Positions 11,861 to 24,230 of a stretch of DNA of 64,000 nt are shown here, piece after piece. The notes beneath the pieces were generated by a model. The model had not been told where the DNA came from. It saw nothing but the letters and a program-made list of their open reading frames with translations, and ran no database searches. The first letter of the stretch is position 1, and each line of letters begins with the position of its first letter. The DNA comes from Pieris napi (Eukaryota; Arthropoda; Insecta; Lepidoptera; Pieridae). Location: contig NC_062242.1 of assembly GCF_905475465.1 (NCBI RefSeq), forward strand, positions 7,219,501 to 7,283,500, read 5' to 3'. The position numbers and the translations under genes are program-made.

Positions 11861-14800
11861 TTATTTATAAATACAATAGTCCTTAATGATGTAATACTTT
11901 CGAAAATTACATCTTACACTAAGATCAAACGAAATTAAACATTTCAAAAGTTAAACAGGGCATCATACATTTCCTTTGTCATTGTAAGTCGTTATTAACA
12001 TTTTGTATATATTATATCACTGTATCACTGGTTCAGGTGAATTATAAGTCCTGATCAATATATACTTTTGAAGAAAAGTTTATTTCTCGCTAATAGCCTA
12101 GTTGCTTGCTATCAGATTTTTTTTACTGTAGAAAATGTGTGAGAATTTAAAGCATCTCGAGAATGTACCTACAAGTCGTTTGTTACCAGTGTTCACGCCT
12201 GAGTCTACTTAAGATTAGGTGTCCATGATAAGTTTTATATTATAATACGTTTTAAAAATCCTATAACAACAACCTCTTTACAAGCCTGACCCCTTTTAGC
12301 CGCTTACGGAAGGCCCCTATTCTTTTAACATAAAATCCCTTTAAAATCTTCCCATCTGAGGGCATTTGATTTAGATAACGTATCCTTATTGGACCCTCGA
12401 AAAGAGGCTAACTTAATAAATGTTACTATAAATAAAACTTTACTTCTTTACCTAAGATTTCATATCTAACGAATAATAATAACTTATAGTCTGTATAACT
12501 TTATTAAAACCACTAATATATTTATGTATATATAGTTATGAAATTTTTATTATTTATTATTTTATCAGGATAGAAATATTAAGATTTTTCCCCGTTTTAC
12601 TAACTTGAAATATACAGAAAAATTCATTGGATAAATGTGTTTTAATATATAGCTAAAAAGCCACTTATTTGCAATTATTCTCTGCAAAATTGTATGCACT
12701 AAAAGTTCCGGTGCTGCATTATCAAATTAAAGTAGATTTCTGTATCCATAACTTCTTTTTAAAAAATCAACTTTGAAAATTTTACTAACGCTTTTCAAAT
12801 TTATCTTTATTTAATGGTAGCTTTGAGTTAGATGAAATCATCTATCTTATTAGATTATTAATAATTGTTGACGTATTTTGGCCTTGGTACGCTTTCGTCT
12901 CCACAAATAAACATTGACCGCTCAATGAACTTATTCGTTTTAATAACTTAAATTATTCTGTAGGCAAAATTTTTTGGTCTACTTTTTCCCTATGGAACTA
13001 TACTGTTACATAACATTTATTATATATAAACCCACGTCATAGCAGTCGTAAAATTTTCATAAGCTCAACAACGAGTGGCACATCAGGGTAATTCCGTTTT
13101 GCCGCGAAACGAGTTTGAGTGACGTTTTAATGGAGCCGAATGAATTTATTCAGGACCTTTGACTTGGGATAAAGTTATCGTTAGGATAAAACTATTTCTT
13201 TTGTGTGGGTATTTTGGCTACAAGTGTCTATAAATTTTGTTATAGTAGGATTTTGGCATTGAAACTTGTACGATGTCAATAAAGTGTATGGAATATATAT
13301 ATATAAGTTATATCTTAAGACTAGGTAAATTAGTATCTTCCCAAGCAACTCGGTATGAATGATCACTTTGATTGTAATTGATAAAATCATCCTACTAACA
13401 TTATGAACGTAAATTTAATGTGATTACCATATATTTTTTAAATCACTTTCTTAACTACAAATATGATTATATTTACAGATTAAATCTATTTGATTTATTA
13501 AATTATTTAGGTACAATTCAACATTGTTTAATACAGTGTTAACTATAAAAAGCAAAGCCTCCATAGATTTTTCTGTCCCAGAAAAAAAACATAAGTTTCC
13601 GAATGGAAAATGCTGATAAAGTCGTACCGTGACGGTTGAGTAGGGTGCTCTCAAATCATGACGTACGGTTAGCCATTGATAATGTCAGTTAAATATGTTC
13701 TGCACAGATATTACACTATTAACATATGCAAAACATAATCCTTATTCAAATACTATTTGAATGCCAAAATGGCTCTGCTTAACGACGAAGAAAAATTAGT
13801 TTTCAGAGGTTTGACATTTTTGTATTTTACTTTAATTTGTATGATGGTTACACAGATACTTTGATAACTTAATTTTATCGATCGGATTTGCTTACCATAA
13901 ATATGAAACGTTTTAAAACCAATATTGTGTTCTGTTTATATTACGGATGAAGTCCTTCAATTTTCGGTGAAAATATTAATTTTAATTCTTAAATTAAATC
14001 TATTTACCGTCCATCTTACACTTTAGCTTTAAGCAAGTGAGCTTAATTGAAAGCCTATTTTACAACCTTTAACGATGTCGCGGAATAGGCAAACTAATAC
14101 CATACTACATACATAAGCTTTTTAAAGAAAACTTGTAGGCCGAAGTAATTTGGCCGAAGGAACTTGTGCAATGGAGTCTTTGATGGAAACTTTAATTAAA
14201 AAGTTTGATACACGGTGATATAAAACCATTTTAAATTTAATAAAGTTTTTTATAAAATTTATTATCCGCTTTGAATATTTTTTGCAAAGGTGTGTCCATA
14301 AAAATGCTATGTAATTTGTAATTATGTATTTTTCCCACATAATTATTCTATCTTTACAGTTATTACTAATCCGATAGAACTACACAACAAAACTTACACC
14401 TTGATAATTCTACAATTAAAATTACAATTTATACAAAAATATATATGTACGTCCAACATATATAACAAAATTAATAAAAGTTCTATATCACAAACTGTTA
14501 TTTTTTTTTCGCTAACGAAAACACACGAAAAAGCTTCAGTACAAATAAAGAATTATCACTACGATACAAAAATTTATTCTATTACTAAAAAAAATTTCAT
14601 TTAATATTATATTTTGAAGTCTGTAATACAAACTAAATCTATCGAACTGCTGTTCTTACTTATGCCAAAAAGTCGGTAGAAATATAGGAACGCAAATGGA
14701 CCAAAACAGTGCTAAATGGAAGAAAAGTGTTTATTTAAAAATCTCAAACTATAAGCGAAGGTTATAACTGTATTGTACCGATAGTTAAGAGTTATTTATT

Positions 14801-16249
14801 TGAACGGTAACCGCATGGGCGTGCGTCCGCCCAAGCGTTACTGCCAATTGGCAACTGAAATGTACAGATTTCCCATACAATGGCTAAGGATAGAGCTTAA
14901 ATATATTGTCAGATATGTTATTGACGAGGACTGCGGCAAAAATAAAAACAACAAATCGAAAGCGAGAGAGTAGAAGTGTTATATATTCGTCTAGCACCAC
15001 TGGAACCTGAATCATACATTGGTTCAATTATATCTTTATTTATCCATTGTACTTTTGTATAGCTATTAGGTAGTTGAATTGTGTGTAGGCTCTTATTATA
15101 GTACGTTACAAATAGTTAAATAAGAATGGAATGGTAATGTAGATGCCGCAAGCAAGTATACGCCTGTCACAAGATAGTTAAAATTCATAACTTCATAGAA
15201 TTGGCTGAAATGAAGACAAAGTGGCAAGAGTAGAGAAGTATGTGGCTGTGGCTCTGGCTCGAGTAAAGGCCACGGCCAACTTGATTTATCTATGCTATGG
15301 ATAATGTAACCCATTGCAAATTACATTTAAGCTTATCTTAAAAAACTCTATTTTATTTATTTATAAGGAGGTTTTCTTCTAATCCTACCGAGTATACGCA
15401 CTTCAGCTTTCAGTACATAATTATTAGTCAAATCAACCATAAGTAAATATAGTTAACAATAATATAGAAACACAGTAGAGCAATAAATAATCAGGCACAA
15501 AACGAGATTTGAAAATAATAGAAAATCGTTTCAAAGGTACATCGCGGGGGCGCGACCGGTTCACTAACAAATCTAATTTGCTACTCTGGACTCGTTCACA
15601 GTTGATCGAGGATTTTTGAAGCACCATTTATTTCGGTCGCTCGTCTGTTTTTACGTAACGCGAGTGGTTTGACCGTAATGAAGTTTTCACAGGTTCTATT
15701 CTCTTCTAATAGTCACTTGAAATTTGCGATTTAAAGCCGCAAAACTTAGATCAAATCAAGTCAAAATTATACATTAATTTATTAGTAAACCGCATGTATA
15801 AATAGGTGTAACCATGACTCAGTATTAAAAAATGGATATCGTGTTTGTTTCAAAAAGTGATTATTTTAAAAGCACTAAAATATAGACATTAATAGGACTA
15901 ATTGACCGTCCGGCGGACACAATGCATTATTCAACCAATCGATAGCAAGGCGGGATTAGGCAGGACAATGGACCTCTTTGCTCTGCGATTCAATGGGCCA
16001 ATATCGGAGACAATATGCGGATGTTATTCTATACTCTATGTATTCGCCCTATTAACTGCCTCATTTCTAGACGTTAACATGTTCAACAAGCAGCAGAAAT
16101 ATTTACATACCTTAACCATTTACCGACTACTAACAGTGACACTAACACAAAAAACAGAACACAAGATAAAATAATACAAAGAAATAGCTATGAATAATGA
16201 ATATAAGTAATTTAACAAATATGTGGTTATTTGATTGATTTGATTTAAG
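11861..16249. other. intergenic, nothing recognised
   Basis: About 4.4 kb without a recognisable gene or repeat. Short open frames (13181-13390, 14122-14340, 15096-15314, 15433-15627, 15902-16174) show no domain. The GC-richer spot near 15540-15600 stands out slightly but has no interpretable content. Confidence 0.35.
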
Positions 16250-16540
16250 TTTTTTTTTATGTAACAGAAGGCAAACGGGCAGGAGTCTCATCTGATGTTA
16301 GGTGATACCTATGGAAACTCACATTGCCAGGAGGCTCTCAAGTGCGTTGCCGGCTTTTAAGAATTGGTATGCTTTTTTCTTGAAGGACCATAGTCGAATT
16401 GCTTCGGAAATACTTCAGTGGGCAGCAGCCACATAATGGTGGTGCGCGGCAAAATTGCCTTAAGAAACGCTTAGTTGTGGAACACCGGACGTCGAGGTGA
16501 TACGGATGGTATTTTGATCTATATCGTACTGTCGTAGGAC
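16250..16540 (-). repeat. LINE 3'-end fragment, family L1
   Basis: It starts at a T-run (the element's poly(A) read from the other strand) and continues with GCAAACGGGCAGGAGTCTCA, TGCGTTGCCGGCTTTTAAGA, TGGTGGTGCGCGGCAAAATT and ACACCGGACGTCGAGG. A second, shorter copy is at 63664-63808. This family is abundant in Lepidoptera (CR1/Zenon-type as I remember it). The name is inferred. Confidence 0.7.
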
Positions 16541-18885
16541 CTTGAAGGCTAAAGTAATATCTTAATTAATCTTATAGTAGTTAGAACTGTAAATTTTACT
16601 TGCCTGTGACCTTAGTTTTACTTTTATGTAATGTAAACAACAGGCAATATTTATATTCATAATTAGTTGATTGGTTTAAGCTAAAAACACATAACTCCTA
16701 TCCGTATCCTAAGTACAGCTGATATCGTATTTTCAATGAGTTTGACTTAGTTAAAATTTACAAAGAAAAAAACATCATTTTAGTTAGAACATAAGGCTAA
16801 CTTTACTGCTTTCCTTCATTTCGTTATAATGAAACTAATATTTTCCCTGGAATGCAAAAAGACATATTTAGAATGCTTCGTGTCATTGGGAGGTTGGTGA
16901 CCTCCAATCAGCACCAAAATGTGCCTGCCCATGGACATGCCATCGTGTCGCAAAATCACGGACTAATTTCAAAGAACTTAAATACAATTGAAAATTTAAC
17001 ATTACGCATTATCATGACACATGTGAAATAGAATCCACCAAACCGCTCGTAAACTAGTCGACTAAATGTTAACAATAAGTCTCAGCTTGAATGGGCCATA
17101 TTAATTACATTGAGAATGGAAATCAAACTGCAAGTGCGACTATGCAAAGTACATTAGCTGCGCGCTTTACTAATTGACACCGTGATGACTGTCGCGCCTG
17201 ACTTCCTTATTCTAGTATGTGCAATATATTATATTAAATTTTGATTGTAACCTAACTTATATATCCTTACAAACCTCTCGTTAACTAGTGCAACCGTTTT
17301 GAAGACCAGTAAAAGAAAATTGTTTATGGATATTTAAACCTACCAAAGTTTTACCCTAACCATGTATTGGGACACTCATTGTGCATTGTTGTATTACATA
17401 AAATTTTATTTTTACCACGTTAGTGTCCCCCACGCCCCCACCCTCTGATTTTACTAGTCATGTAAGACACAATCTGTTCAGAAATATAATTTAAATAGGC
17501 ATTATTAAAATAAATAAGACTGTTATTGCTTTTATGTATAGCTGTTGTAGTTGCATAAACAATCCTTCACATTTCTCTCTTTATCTATTCGTGTTTGCAC
17601 CCATGACTGCATGTGACAGTAAGAACTTCCTACTACGAGTACTTCCTCATGTCCATAAGCGCCTATATATAAAATAAAAAATATAAAACTAAATATGAGG
17701 CGTTTCCTACAATCACCACTGTACATTCGACTTTATTTAGTTGCAATGTAGCTTAAAGAATGTATAAAATTATTACTATCTAAGAAATATTTAGGTTTCA
17801 TTCAATTGAGATTTGTATATAAAAGACGACGTACCTACTAATAAGTATTAAATAATGCGCAATGCAACACGAATAAGGCTTCGTCCTGGATCAATAGCCA
17901 TGCACTCGCTCTATATTTATCATTGGCTGCTGTTCAAAATAGAAACGTCCACTTCTTGACATATTCGATGTATCGAAAACCTTTCGTGGATTTAGAATTT
18001 TTTGTTACTGGAAACAATGTTTTACATAGAAAAAAATCTTCGCTCTTAAATTTATTTACGATTTTGTTGAGAACAATTTGATATATAACTTAGAAGATAG
18101 CATAGTTTTAAAAAAACGTAACAAATTCATTAGTACGTATGCGTATGTCTCAAATTAAAAAAAATACATTAATATTAAAATACATTAGTATTATTTACAA
18201 TGTCTCTTAATTCTAAGGCCCGATTCCCGATGACACTATATTTTTACGAAAGACTGACAAAAAAGGGCTAATTCTTGACTATATAGAACGCAATCTAAAT
18301 TTACAGAGATATGAGCACTCCCGTGCCAAGTTAGAACTTCATACACTAATTAAAACTACATGTTACATCTATAGCAAAAACACCGAACTACCGTTTGTAG
18401 ATATTTAAACTTTTCCCCCTGTAACCAAGAAGTTTTCATTAAAACTAATCACTAAACTCCCCTGGAATCTGTTACCTGCCGCGGCGTCAGATTGCGGTCA
18501 CAAATGCGAGACTCAACTATGTTTAAATCAAAGGATGTCGGGCCAAGATTTGGCCAGAAAGGAGGGTAGATGCAAATGATAGCTTGTGGTCCAAGGAAAT
18601 ATTTTATTTATCAGCCTCTTATTTTCATAACCGTGTCTTGTGTAATTTAATATTTCGTGTTTAATATACGATAACAATTACATTTTCCATTCTATTCTTT
18701 CAATAATTAAGTAAATTATTGGTATTGTATAGCTCCAATCAAATTTAGTGATTCAATACCTAATTCTTTGTTTAGTGTAACTATTATGACTCATTGATTC
18801 TGAATTCTGATATTGTTCTTCAAGTTACTAAATTCAAAAAAAATCAAAAATCATTTAATCATATAGGTAACACATTGTACACTTA
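16541..18885. other. intergenic, nothing recognised
   Basis: No gene, RNA or clear repeat was found in this AT-rich stretch. Confidence 0.35.
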
Positions 18886-19385
18886 TGACTTGTCAGTAAA
18901 GAAATACATATTAATGCTTCTAATTTTACATTTAGTGCCAGTTCTCAAATCAAGGGCGTAGGACGGAAGAGAAGAACTGGCAATAAACTCTCCGCCACTC
19001 TTTTTAATCGCCATGTTTTTTTTTTACACAACGTTTGTAAGGAGCTGCAACCATTAAACCATGTTCCACATGACATCTTAAGTAATTAATAATAACATAA
19101 ATAAAAACAAAGAGTTGTCCTCTATCAGCAGGAGGCATGGTGAAATAGGAGCACGCACTTACATTCTCGTGGGAACAACACGCAAACACATAGTCGAAAT
19201 AAATAACATCACCGCATACACGAATTCAAGTACGACCAGTCACCACAAGTAGCACCCGTTCACGAGTATGACGCATGGCCAGCCATCGGCCCCCTCGCCA
19301 TATTTTAGGAAGAGAGACAACCCGACGCATGGACACCGCCACAAGCAATGACATTTAAGCGAGCATGACGATCCTTGAAATGTGG
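18886..19385 (-). repeat. LINE 3'-region fragment, family L2, copy 1
   Basis: The lower end (18886-19010) contains, on the minus strand, AAAAGAGTGGCGGAGAGTTT, TGCCAGTTCTTCTCTTCCGT and TACGCCCTTGATTTGAGAAC. The upper part (19260-19385) matches 29530-29660 in inverse orientation through GCCAGCCATC, GACAACCCGA and GCATGGAC. Together these show a ~500-bp repeat unit seen twice in the window, plus a tail-only copy at 63115-63245. Internal open frames are not intact. Confidence 0.65.
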
Positions 19386-19668
19386 ACTTGGCTACATAAG
19401 AAAATAATAATAATACTTTACATTAAAACAGTCGTGGATGTTGACTATATCAGGAACTCCCTAACTAAATTGCTTTTTTCACGGCTATTTTCCCTGATTA
19501 CTAACATTTTGATTGGACAAAGGAAACTTAAAACCGCTACATCCTACTTCATTACCCTTACCTCCCAATACGCACATTATGACCGCAGACGGTCGCCTCG
19601 GCAAATGTTGCTCAATGCTATTTACAATTATTCCTACAGCCAGCCTGGGAGCAGAGTTAATGCATAAC

Positions 19669-19793
19669 TGTTGAAATGTATAACAAAATATATATACCTA
19701 CTAGCGCCATCTGATAGACTGTGTGTTAATATTGTTTTTACAATAAAGTGTCAGTTGACAGTTGTTACCCGACCTCTGTGCGTATCATTTACA
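19669..19793 (+). repeat. 5' LTR of Copia element
   Basis: 125 bp, TGTTGAAATG to ATTTACA. It contains TATATATA near 19689 as a possible TATA box and AATAAA at 19742-19747 as a possible poly(A) signal. It is unusually short for an LTR but carries the expected signals. The upstream duplicate is ATAAC. Confidence 0.95.
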
Positions 19794-19803
19794 GGTTATG
19801 GGC
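19794..19803 (+). other. primer-binding site of Copia element
   Basis: GGTTATGGGC begins immediately after the LTR. It resembles the half-tRNA (initiator Met, anticodon-side) primer site used by insect Copia elements. This is a family-based assignment from memory. Confidence 0.7.
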
Positions 19804-19849
19804 TATCACGTGAATTAAATAAAAAATTTGGTGGAAATATAGTTCAAAA

Positions 19850-22800
19850 ATGTCGACAAACCTTATTGCTAGTATTGCAAAGTTAAGGGGCAGAGAAAAT
19901 TACGAAGATTGGGCATTTGCTGTGGAAAATTATCTCGTATTGGAAGGCGTGCAACAGTGTATCACGACTGAAGATGATCCGAATGACGCGAAAGCGAAAG
20001 CAAAAATAGTGTTAACTATAGATCCCAGTTTATTCGTGCATATAAAAAGTGAATCAACTACAATGGGACTATGGCAGAAACTAAAAAAGTTATTTGATGA
20101 TAATGGCTTCACGCGACGCATCGGACTACTTCGTAACCTAATATCAATTCGTCGTGAAAATTGTGATTCTATGGCACAATATGTGACTTCATTGTTAGAA
20201 ACAAGCCAGCGATTGAATAACACAGGATTCAAAATTAGTGATGAGTGGATCGGGTCTTTGTTGTTAGCAGGATTACCAGAAAAATTTGAACCAATGATAA
20301 TGGCGGTGGAGCATTCAGGTATTGAGTTAACAGCTGACGTCATTAAGTCAAAATTATTGGATATGGAAGATGGTAGTGAAGTTGGTACGAGTTCTACACA
20401 GAATGCGTTTGCGTCGAAATGTTGGCAACACAAAAGAAAACAAACGCATAGACAATCGGAATCGCGTAATGTCGGCAAGTCAAATGTCAATGTCAAATGC
20501 TTTAAATGTAAACAATACGGACATTTCATGAATAAATGCAAATTAAACACTAATAACAAGGAATCTAATGCATTTAGTGCAATATTTCTCAGCGGTAATT
20601 TTAATCAATCGGATTGGTATATCGATAGTGGTGCCAGTTGTCATTTAACGTCAAACAAAGATTGGTTGTTGAACGTAAAAAAACAACACCAAGTGAGAGA
20701 CATTATTATCGCTGATAAGACAAAAATTCCTGTTGATGGCTGTGGTGATATCAAAATTACGACTCTTGTTGGAAATATTGAACACGATAATACAGTTATG
20801 GGAGTGTTATATGTACCAAACTTGGCTACGAACTTATTATCGGTCAGCCAGTTAGTGAGCAAAGGAAACAATGTGACATTTGATGAAAAGCACTGTTATA
20901 TTTATAACCAAAATAACGAAGTTGTAGCAATCGCAGATGTAGTCGGCGGTGTTTATAAATTAAGAATCAAACAAGTGGATTGTTTGTTGACTTCGGTGTC
21001 TGGAAATATATGGCATAGAAGATTTGGTCATCTAAACAGCAAAGATCTTAATGTGATGAGAGATGGTGCTGTAAAAGGTATGTCATACTCGGACAAGGCT
21101 CAGGTTAGTAAGACTAGCTGCATTGTTTGTTGTGAGGGGAAGCAATCCAGGCTGCCTTTTAGTCATGTTGGCAACAGGGCACAGGAACTCCTCGAGATAG
21201 TGCATGCAGACATCTGTGGACCTATGGAAGTCAGATCTATTGGTGGAATGAAATATTTTTTGTTGTTCGTCGATGATTTTAGTCGGATGGCATTTGTTTA
21301 TTTCTTGAAGACCAAAGATGAAGTATTTTCTTTTTTCAAAGCATTCAAGACGTTAGTAGAAAATCAGACAGGCAGAAAGTTGAAAGTGTTAAGGTCAGAT
21401 AATGGTACAGAATTCTGCAGTAAGGAATTTGAAAATTTCTTGCAATTGGCCAGAATAGTACATCAAAAAACCTGTGTATACACACCGGAAAAAAATGGTC
21501 TCTGCGAAAGGTACAATCGTACAATTGTAGAAAAAGCGAGATGTTTGTTATTCGATGCAGGATTGAAAAAATGTTTTTGGGCAGAAGCAGTAAACACTGC
21601 AGTTTATCTGCGGAACAGGTCAATCGCATCAGGATTGGATAACAAGACGCCTATAGAAATATGGACCGGTACTAAGCCAGATGTCAGTAATCTACGTATC
21701 TTTGGAAGTAAGGCTATGGTACACATACCAAAAGAAAAAAGGTTAAAATTGGACAGAAAAGCAACTGAGGGTATTCTTGTTGGTTACTCAGACAACATAA
21801 AAGGTTACCGAGTTTACAATCCCAAAAATAACAAAGTAACAATAGCAAGAGATATTGTTGTGATTGAGGAGGGGATTCACCAGAAACAAGAAGTGATACA
21901 CATTAATATTAGTGAGGGCACTAATGATATCTTTCCTATGAAAGAAGAAAGGGAAGAATGTACCCAAGAAGTGGGGAACATGATGCACACAAAACCAGAG
22001 AAAGATCAGGAGCAGAAAAAGGTACTGAGCTTCAAAGAAAGCCATGACACTGATGAAGACAGCTTTGAGGACTCCGAAGACGTACTAGCAGCTGAACCTG
22101 CGGAGCCTGTGCCAGTCAGGCCACAGCTTCCTTCTCAGCCAAGGCACTCTCCCATGTTGCCGGTGGAAATGCCTGCCAAGCGCCTACGCAAGCAGACTGA
22201 TCGTTACGGTTTTGGTGTTGTGTGTGAAGGTCAAACCAGTGAAACATGTGCTAGTGAAATATCTCTAAATGAAGTTTTGAATGGACCAGAAAGAGAACAG
22301 TGGAAATTAGCTATACAAAGTGAATTTAAATCATTTGAAGACAATGATGCTTGGGAATTAGTGGACATTCCTCACAGTGGCACTGTAGTACCATGTAAAT
22401 GGGTTTTCAAGCGAAAAATTGATAATGATAATAATGTCAGGTATAGAGCCAGGCTAGTTGCTAAGGGCTTCACCCAAAAGCCAGGCATTGATTTTGATGA
22501 ATGTTTTTCACCTGTAGTTAGACATTCTAGTTTGAGATTGTTATTTGCTTTAGCAGTTCAGCTTCAGTTGGATATTTGTCACTTAGATGTAGATACTGCA
22601 TTTTTAAATGGTTTTCTTAATGAAAATGTGTATATGATGAAACCTCCATTTTTTCATGTTAGTCATGATAATGTGAACAAGGTTCTGCGTTTAAAACGTG
22701 CTATTTATGGCTTAAAACAGTCATCAAGGGCATGGTATAAAAGAGTTGATGATTTATTGCAATCTTTAGGTTTTAAAAGAAGTAAACTAGAACCATGTTT

Positions 22801-23797
22801 GTTTATAAAAATGGATAAAAATGTAAAAGTTATTATTGCATTGTATGTTGACGATTTCTTTGTATTTTCAAATAATCAAAAGGAAACAGATTTGTTAAAA
22901 GAAAGTTTGTCATCTAAGTTCAAAATTAAAGACTTGGGATGTATTAAAAATTGTTTAGGTATGGATGTAGCAATGGATAAAGAGAATGGTATTATAACTT
23001 TAAGTCAAGAAAGGTATATTGATGAATTACTGTTAAAGTTTAATATTTCTGATTGTAAGTTTGCAGATACACCTATTGAACCTAAATTGAATTTAACTAA
23101 AAGTGAGAATTGTGATAAAAAGTTACCTTATCAGAAACTAATTGGTTCGCTTATGTATATAGCTGTGCTCACACGTCCTGATATTGTATTTTTTGTAAAT
23201 TTCCTAAGCCAATTTAACAATTGTTACACAAAAGAACATTGGGCCTATGCAAAGAGGGTTCTAAAGTACTTAAAGAAAACTAAATCTATGTGTTTAAAGT
23301 TTTTAGCTAGTGGTAATAATCAGTTAGAAGCTTTTGTAGATGCAGATTGGGCAAGTAATGTAATTGATAGGAGATCTTATACAGGATATTTCTTTAGAAT
23401 GTCGAATTGTGCAATATCTTGGGAAACTAAGAAGCAGGTTACTGTAGCATTGTCAAGTACGGAGGCTGAATATATGGGCATTTCAGAATGTTGTAAAGAG
23501 GCTGTTTATTTGCGAAATTTGTTATTTGAATTAACTGGAGTAACTTATCCAATACCAATATTTAATGATAATCAGTCAGCCCATAAGTTGTCAGCAAATC
23601 CTGTCCACCATAAAAGGTCAAAACATATAGATGTGCGGTACCATTTTTGTAGAGAAAAAGTCGCTAATGAAATTGTAAAAATTAAATACTTGTCGACTTC
23701 AGAGATGCCCGCGGATCTACTTACTAAAGGTTTATGTAAAATGAAACATTATAATTTTTTAGGAATGTTTGGTTTATTTGATAAAAATTATATGTAA
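19850..23797 (+). CDS. Copia Gag-Pol polyprotein, 1,315 aa, intact
   Basis: A single frame encodes all retrotransposon functions in Ty1/Copia order. It has a Gag of UBN2 type (~1-200), then a zinc knuckle CFKCKQYGHFMNKC (217-230) and an aspartic protease DSGA (D259). The integrase has WHRRFGH and a paired-Cys region, then catalytic D454, D517 and E553 with 35 residues between the last two. The reverse transcriptase has YVDD (999-1002). RNase H acidic residues are D1164, E1205 and D1240. Protease before integrase before RT is diagnostic for Copia over Gypsy. The start is the first ATG of the frame, 57 bp after the LTR. No frameshift or stop is present and no recoding is needed between Gag and Pol. 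Function is inferred from family. All catalytic residues looked for are present. Confidence 0.97.
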   Translation: MSTNLIASIAKLRGRENYEDWAFAVENYLVLEGVQQCITTEDDPNDAKAKAKIVLTIDPSLFVHIKSESTTMGLWQKLKKLFDDNGFTRRIGLLRNLISIRRENCDSMAQYVTSLLETSQRLNNTGFKISDEWIGSLLLAGLPEKFEPMIMAVEHSGIELTADVIKSKLLDMEDGSEVGTSSTQNAFASKCWQHKRKQTHRQSESRNVGKSNVNVKCFKCKQYGHFMNKCKLNTNNKESNAFSAIFLSGNFNQSDWYIDSGASCHLTSNKDWLLNVKKQHQVRDIIIADKTKIPVDGCGDIKITTLVGNIEHDNTVMGVLYVPNLATNLLSVSQLVSKGNNVTFDEKHCYIYNQNNEVVAIADVVGGVYKLRIKQVDCLLTSVSGNIWHRRFGHLNSKDLNVMRDGAVKGMSYSDKAQVSKTSCIVCCEGKQSRLPFSHVGNRAQELLEIVHADICGPMEVRSIGGMKYFLLFVDDFSRMAFVYFLKTKDEVFSFFKAFKTLVENQTGRKLKVLRSDNGTEFCSKEFENFLQLARIVHQKTCVYTPEKNGLCERYNRTIVEKARCLLFDAGLKKCFWAEAVNTAVYLRNRSIASGLDNKTPIEIWTGTKPDVSNLRIFGSKAMVHIPKEKRLKLDRKATEGILVGYSDNIKGYRVYNPKNNKVTIARDIVVIEEGIHQKQEVIHINISEGTNDIFPMKEEREECTQEVGNMMHTKPEKDQEQKKVLSFKESHDTDEDSFEDSEDVLAAEPAEPVPVRPQLPSQPRHSPMLPVEMPAKRLRKQTDRYGFGVVCEGQTSETCASEISLNEVLNGPEREQWKLAIQSEFKSFEDNDAWELVDIPHSGTVVPCKWVFKRKIDNDNNVRYRARLVAKGFTQKPGIDFDECFSPVVRHSSLRLLFALAVQLQLDICHLDVDTAFLNGFLNENVYMMKPPFFHVSHDNVNKVLRLKRAIYGLKQSSRAWYKRVDDLLQSLGFKRSKLEPCLFIKMDKNVKVIIALYVDDFFVFSNNQKETDLLKESLSSKFKIKDLGCIKNCLGMDVAMDKENGIITLSQERYIDELLLKFNISDCKFADTPIEPKLNLTKSENCDKKLPYQKLIGSLMYIAVLTRPDIVFFVNFLSQFNNCYTKEHWAYAKRVLKYLKKTKSMCLKFLASGNNQLEAFVDADWASNVIDRRSYTGYFFRMSNCAISWETKKQVTVALSSTEAEYMGISECCKEAVYLRNLLFELTGVTYPIPIFNDNQSAHKLSANPVHHKRSKHIDVRYHFCREKVANEIVKIKYLSTSEMPADLLTKGLCKMKHYNFLGMFGLFDKNYM

Positions 23798-23840
23798 TGG
23801 ATATATGTATTGTTGTGTGTTTGCATCTTTTATTTTGTTA

Positions 23841-23848
23841 AGTGGGGA
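23841..23848 (+). other. polypurine tract of Copia element
   Basis: AGTGGGGA directly abuts the TG of the 3' LTR, the expected place for the plus-strand primer. Confidence 0.85.
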
Positions 23849-23973
23849 TGTTGAAATGTATAACAAAATATATATACCTACTAGCGCCATCTGATAGACT
23901 GTGTGTTAATATTGTTTTTACAATAAAGTGTCAGTTGACAGTTGTTACCCGACCTCTGTGCGTATCATTTACA
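23849..23973 (+). repeat. 3' LTR of Copia element
   Basis: No difference from the 5' LTR over 125 bp was found by eye. It is followed by the second ATAAC target duplicate at 23974-23978. Confidence 0.95.
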
Positions 23974-24230
23974 ATAACTAATGCCGATTTTATCGCTTTA
24001 TTGTACAGACACTCTCCATTGTGACATTGTACCTTGCGTACTTTAACTTTGTACATTGAAACGGTCGTAACTAGACTGTAGAACTCCCGTAGGACTATGT
24101 GAGTATAAAAATGGCCGGTCTGCATTTATATAAGCAAATGCCTAAACCAACCAACCATTAGATAATAATTATTATAAAGAAGTATAAAGTAAATTATTTT
24201 TGTAAGAAGTAATTAATATACAGAAATAAA

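Larger units (their letters stand above)
19669..23973 (+). mobile_element. full-length Copia-type LTR retrotransposon
   Basis: The two 125-bp LTRs (19669-19793 and 23849-23973) are identical by eye and begin TG and end CA. The element is flanked by the 5-bp duplication ATAAC (19664-19668 and 23974-23978). GGTTATGGGC follows the 5' LTR directly, the primer site type of Copia elements that use an internal piece of initiator tRNA-Met. AGTGGGGA immediately precedes the 3' LTR as polypurine tract. One long frame fills the interior. Identical LTRs, a perfect duplication and an uninterrupted frame indicate a recent insertion. Whether it is active cannot be told from sequence. Confidence 0.97.

Noticed and set aside
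19930..22045. Minus-strand open frames of 76-209 codons under the Copia gene (19930-20559, 20641-20871, 21345-21629, 21788-22045)
   Set aside because: They are antisense shadows of the intact Gag-Pol frame, with no domain or splice support.
23974..24170. TATA-like words (GTATAAAA, TTTATATAAG) before the SINE as a gene promoter
   Set aside because: No coding exon or transcript-like structure follows. In AT-rich DNA such words are expected by chance.
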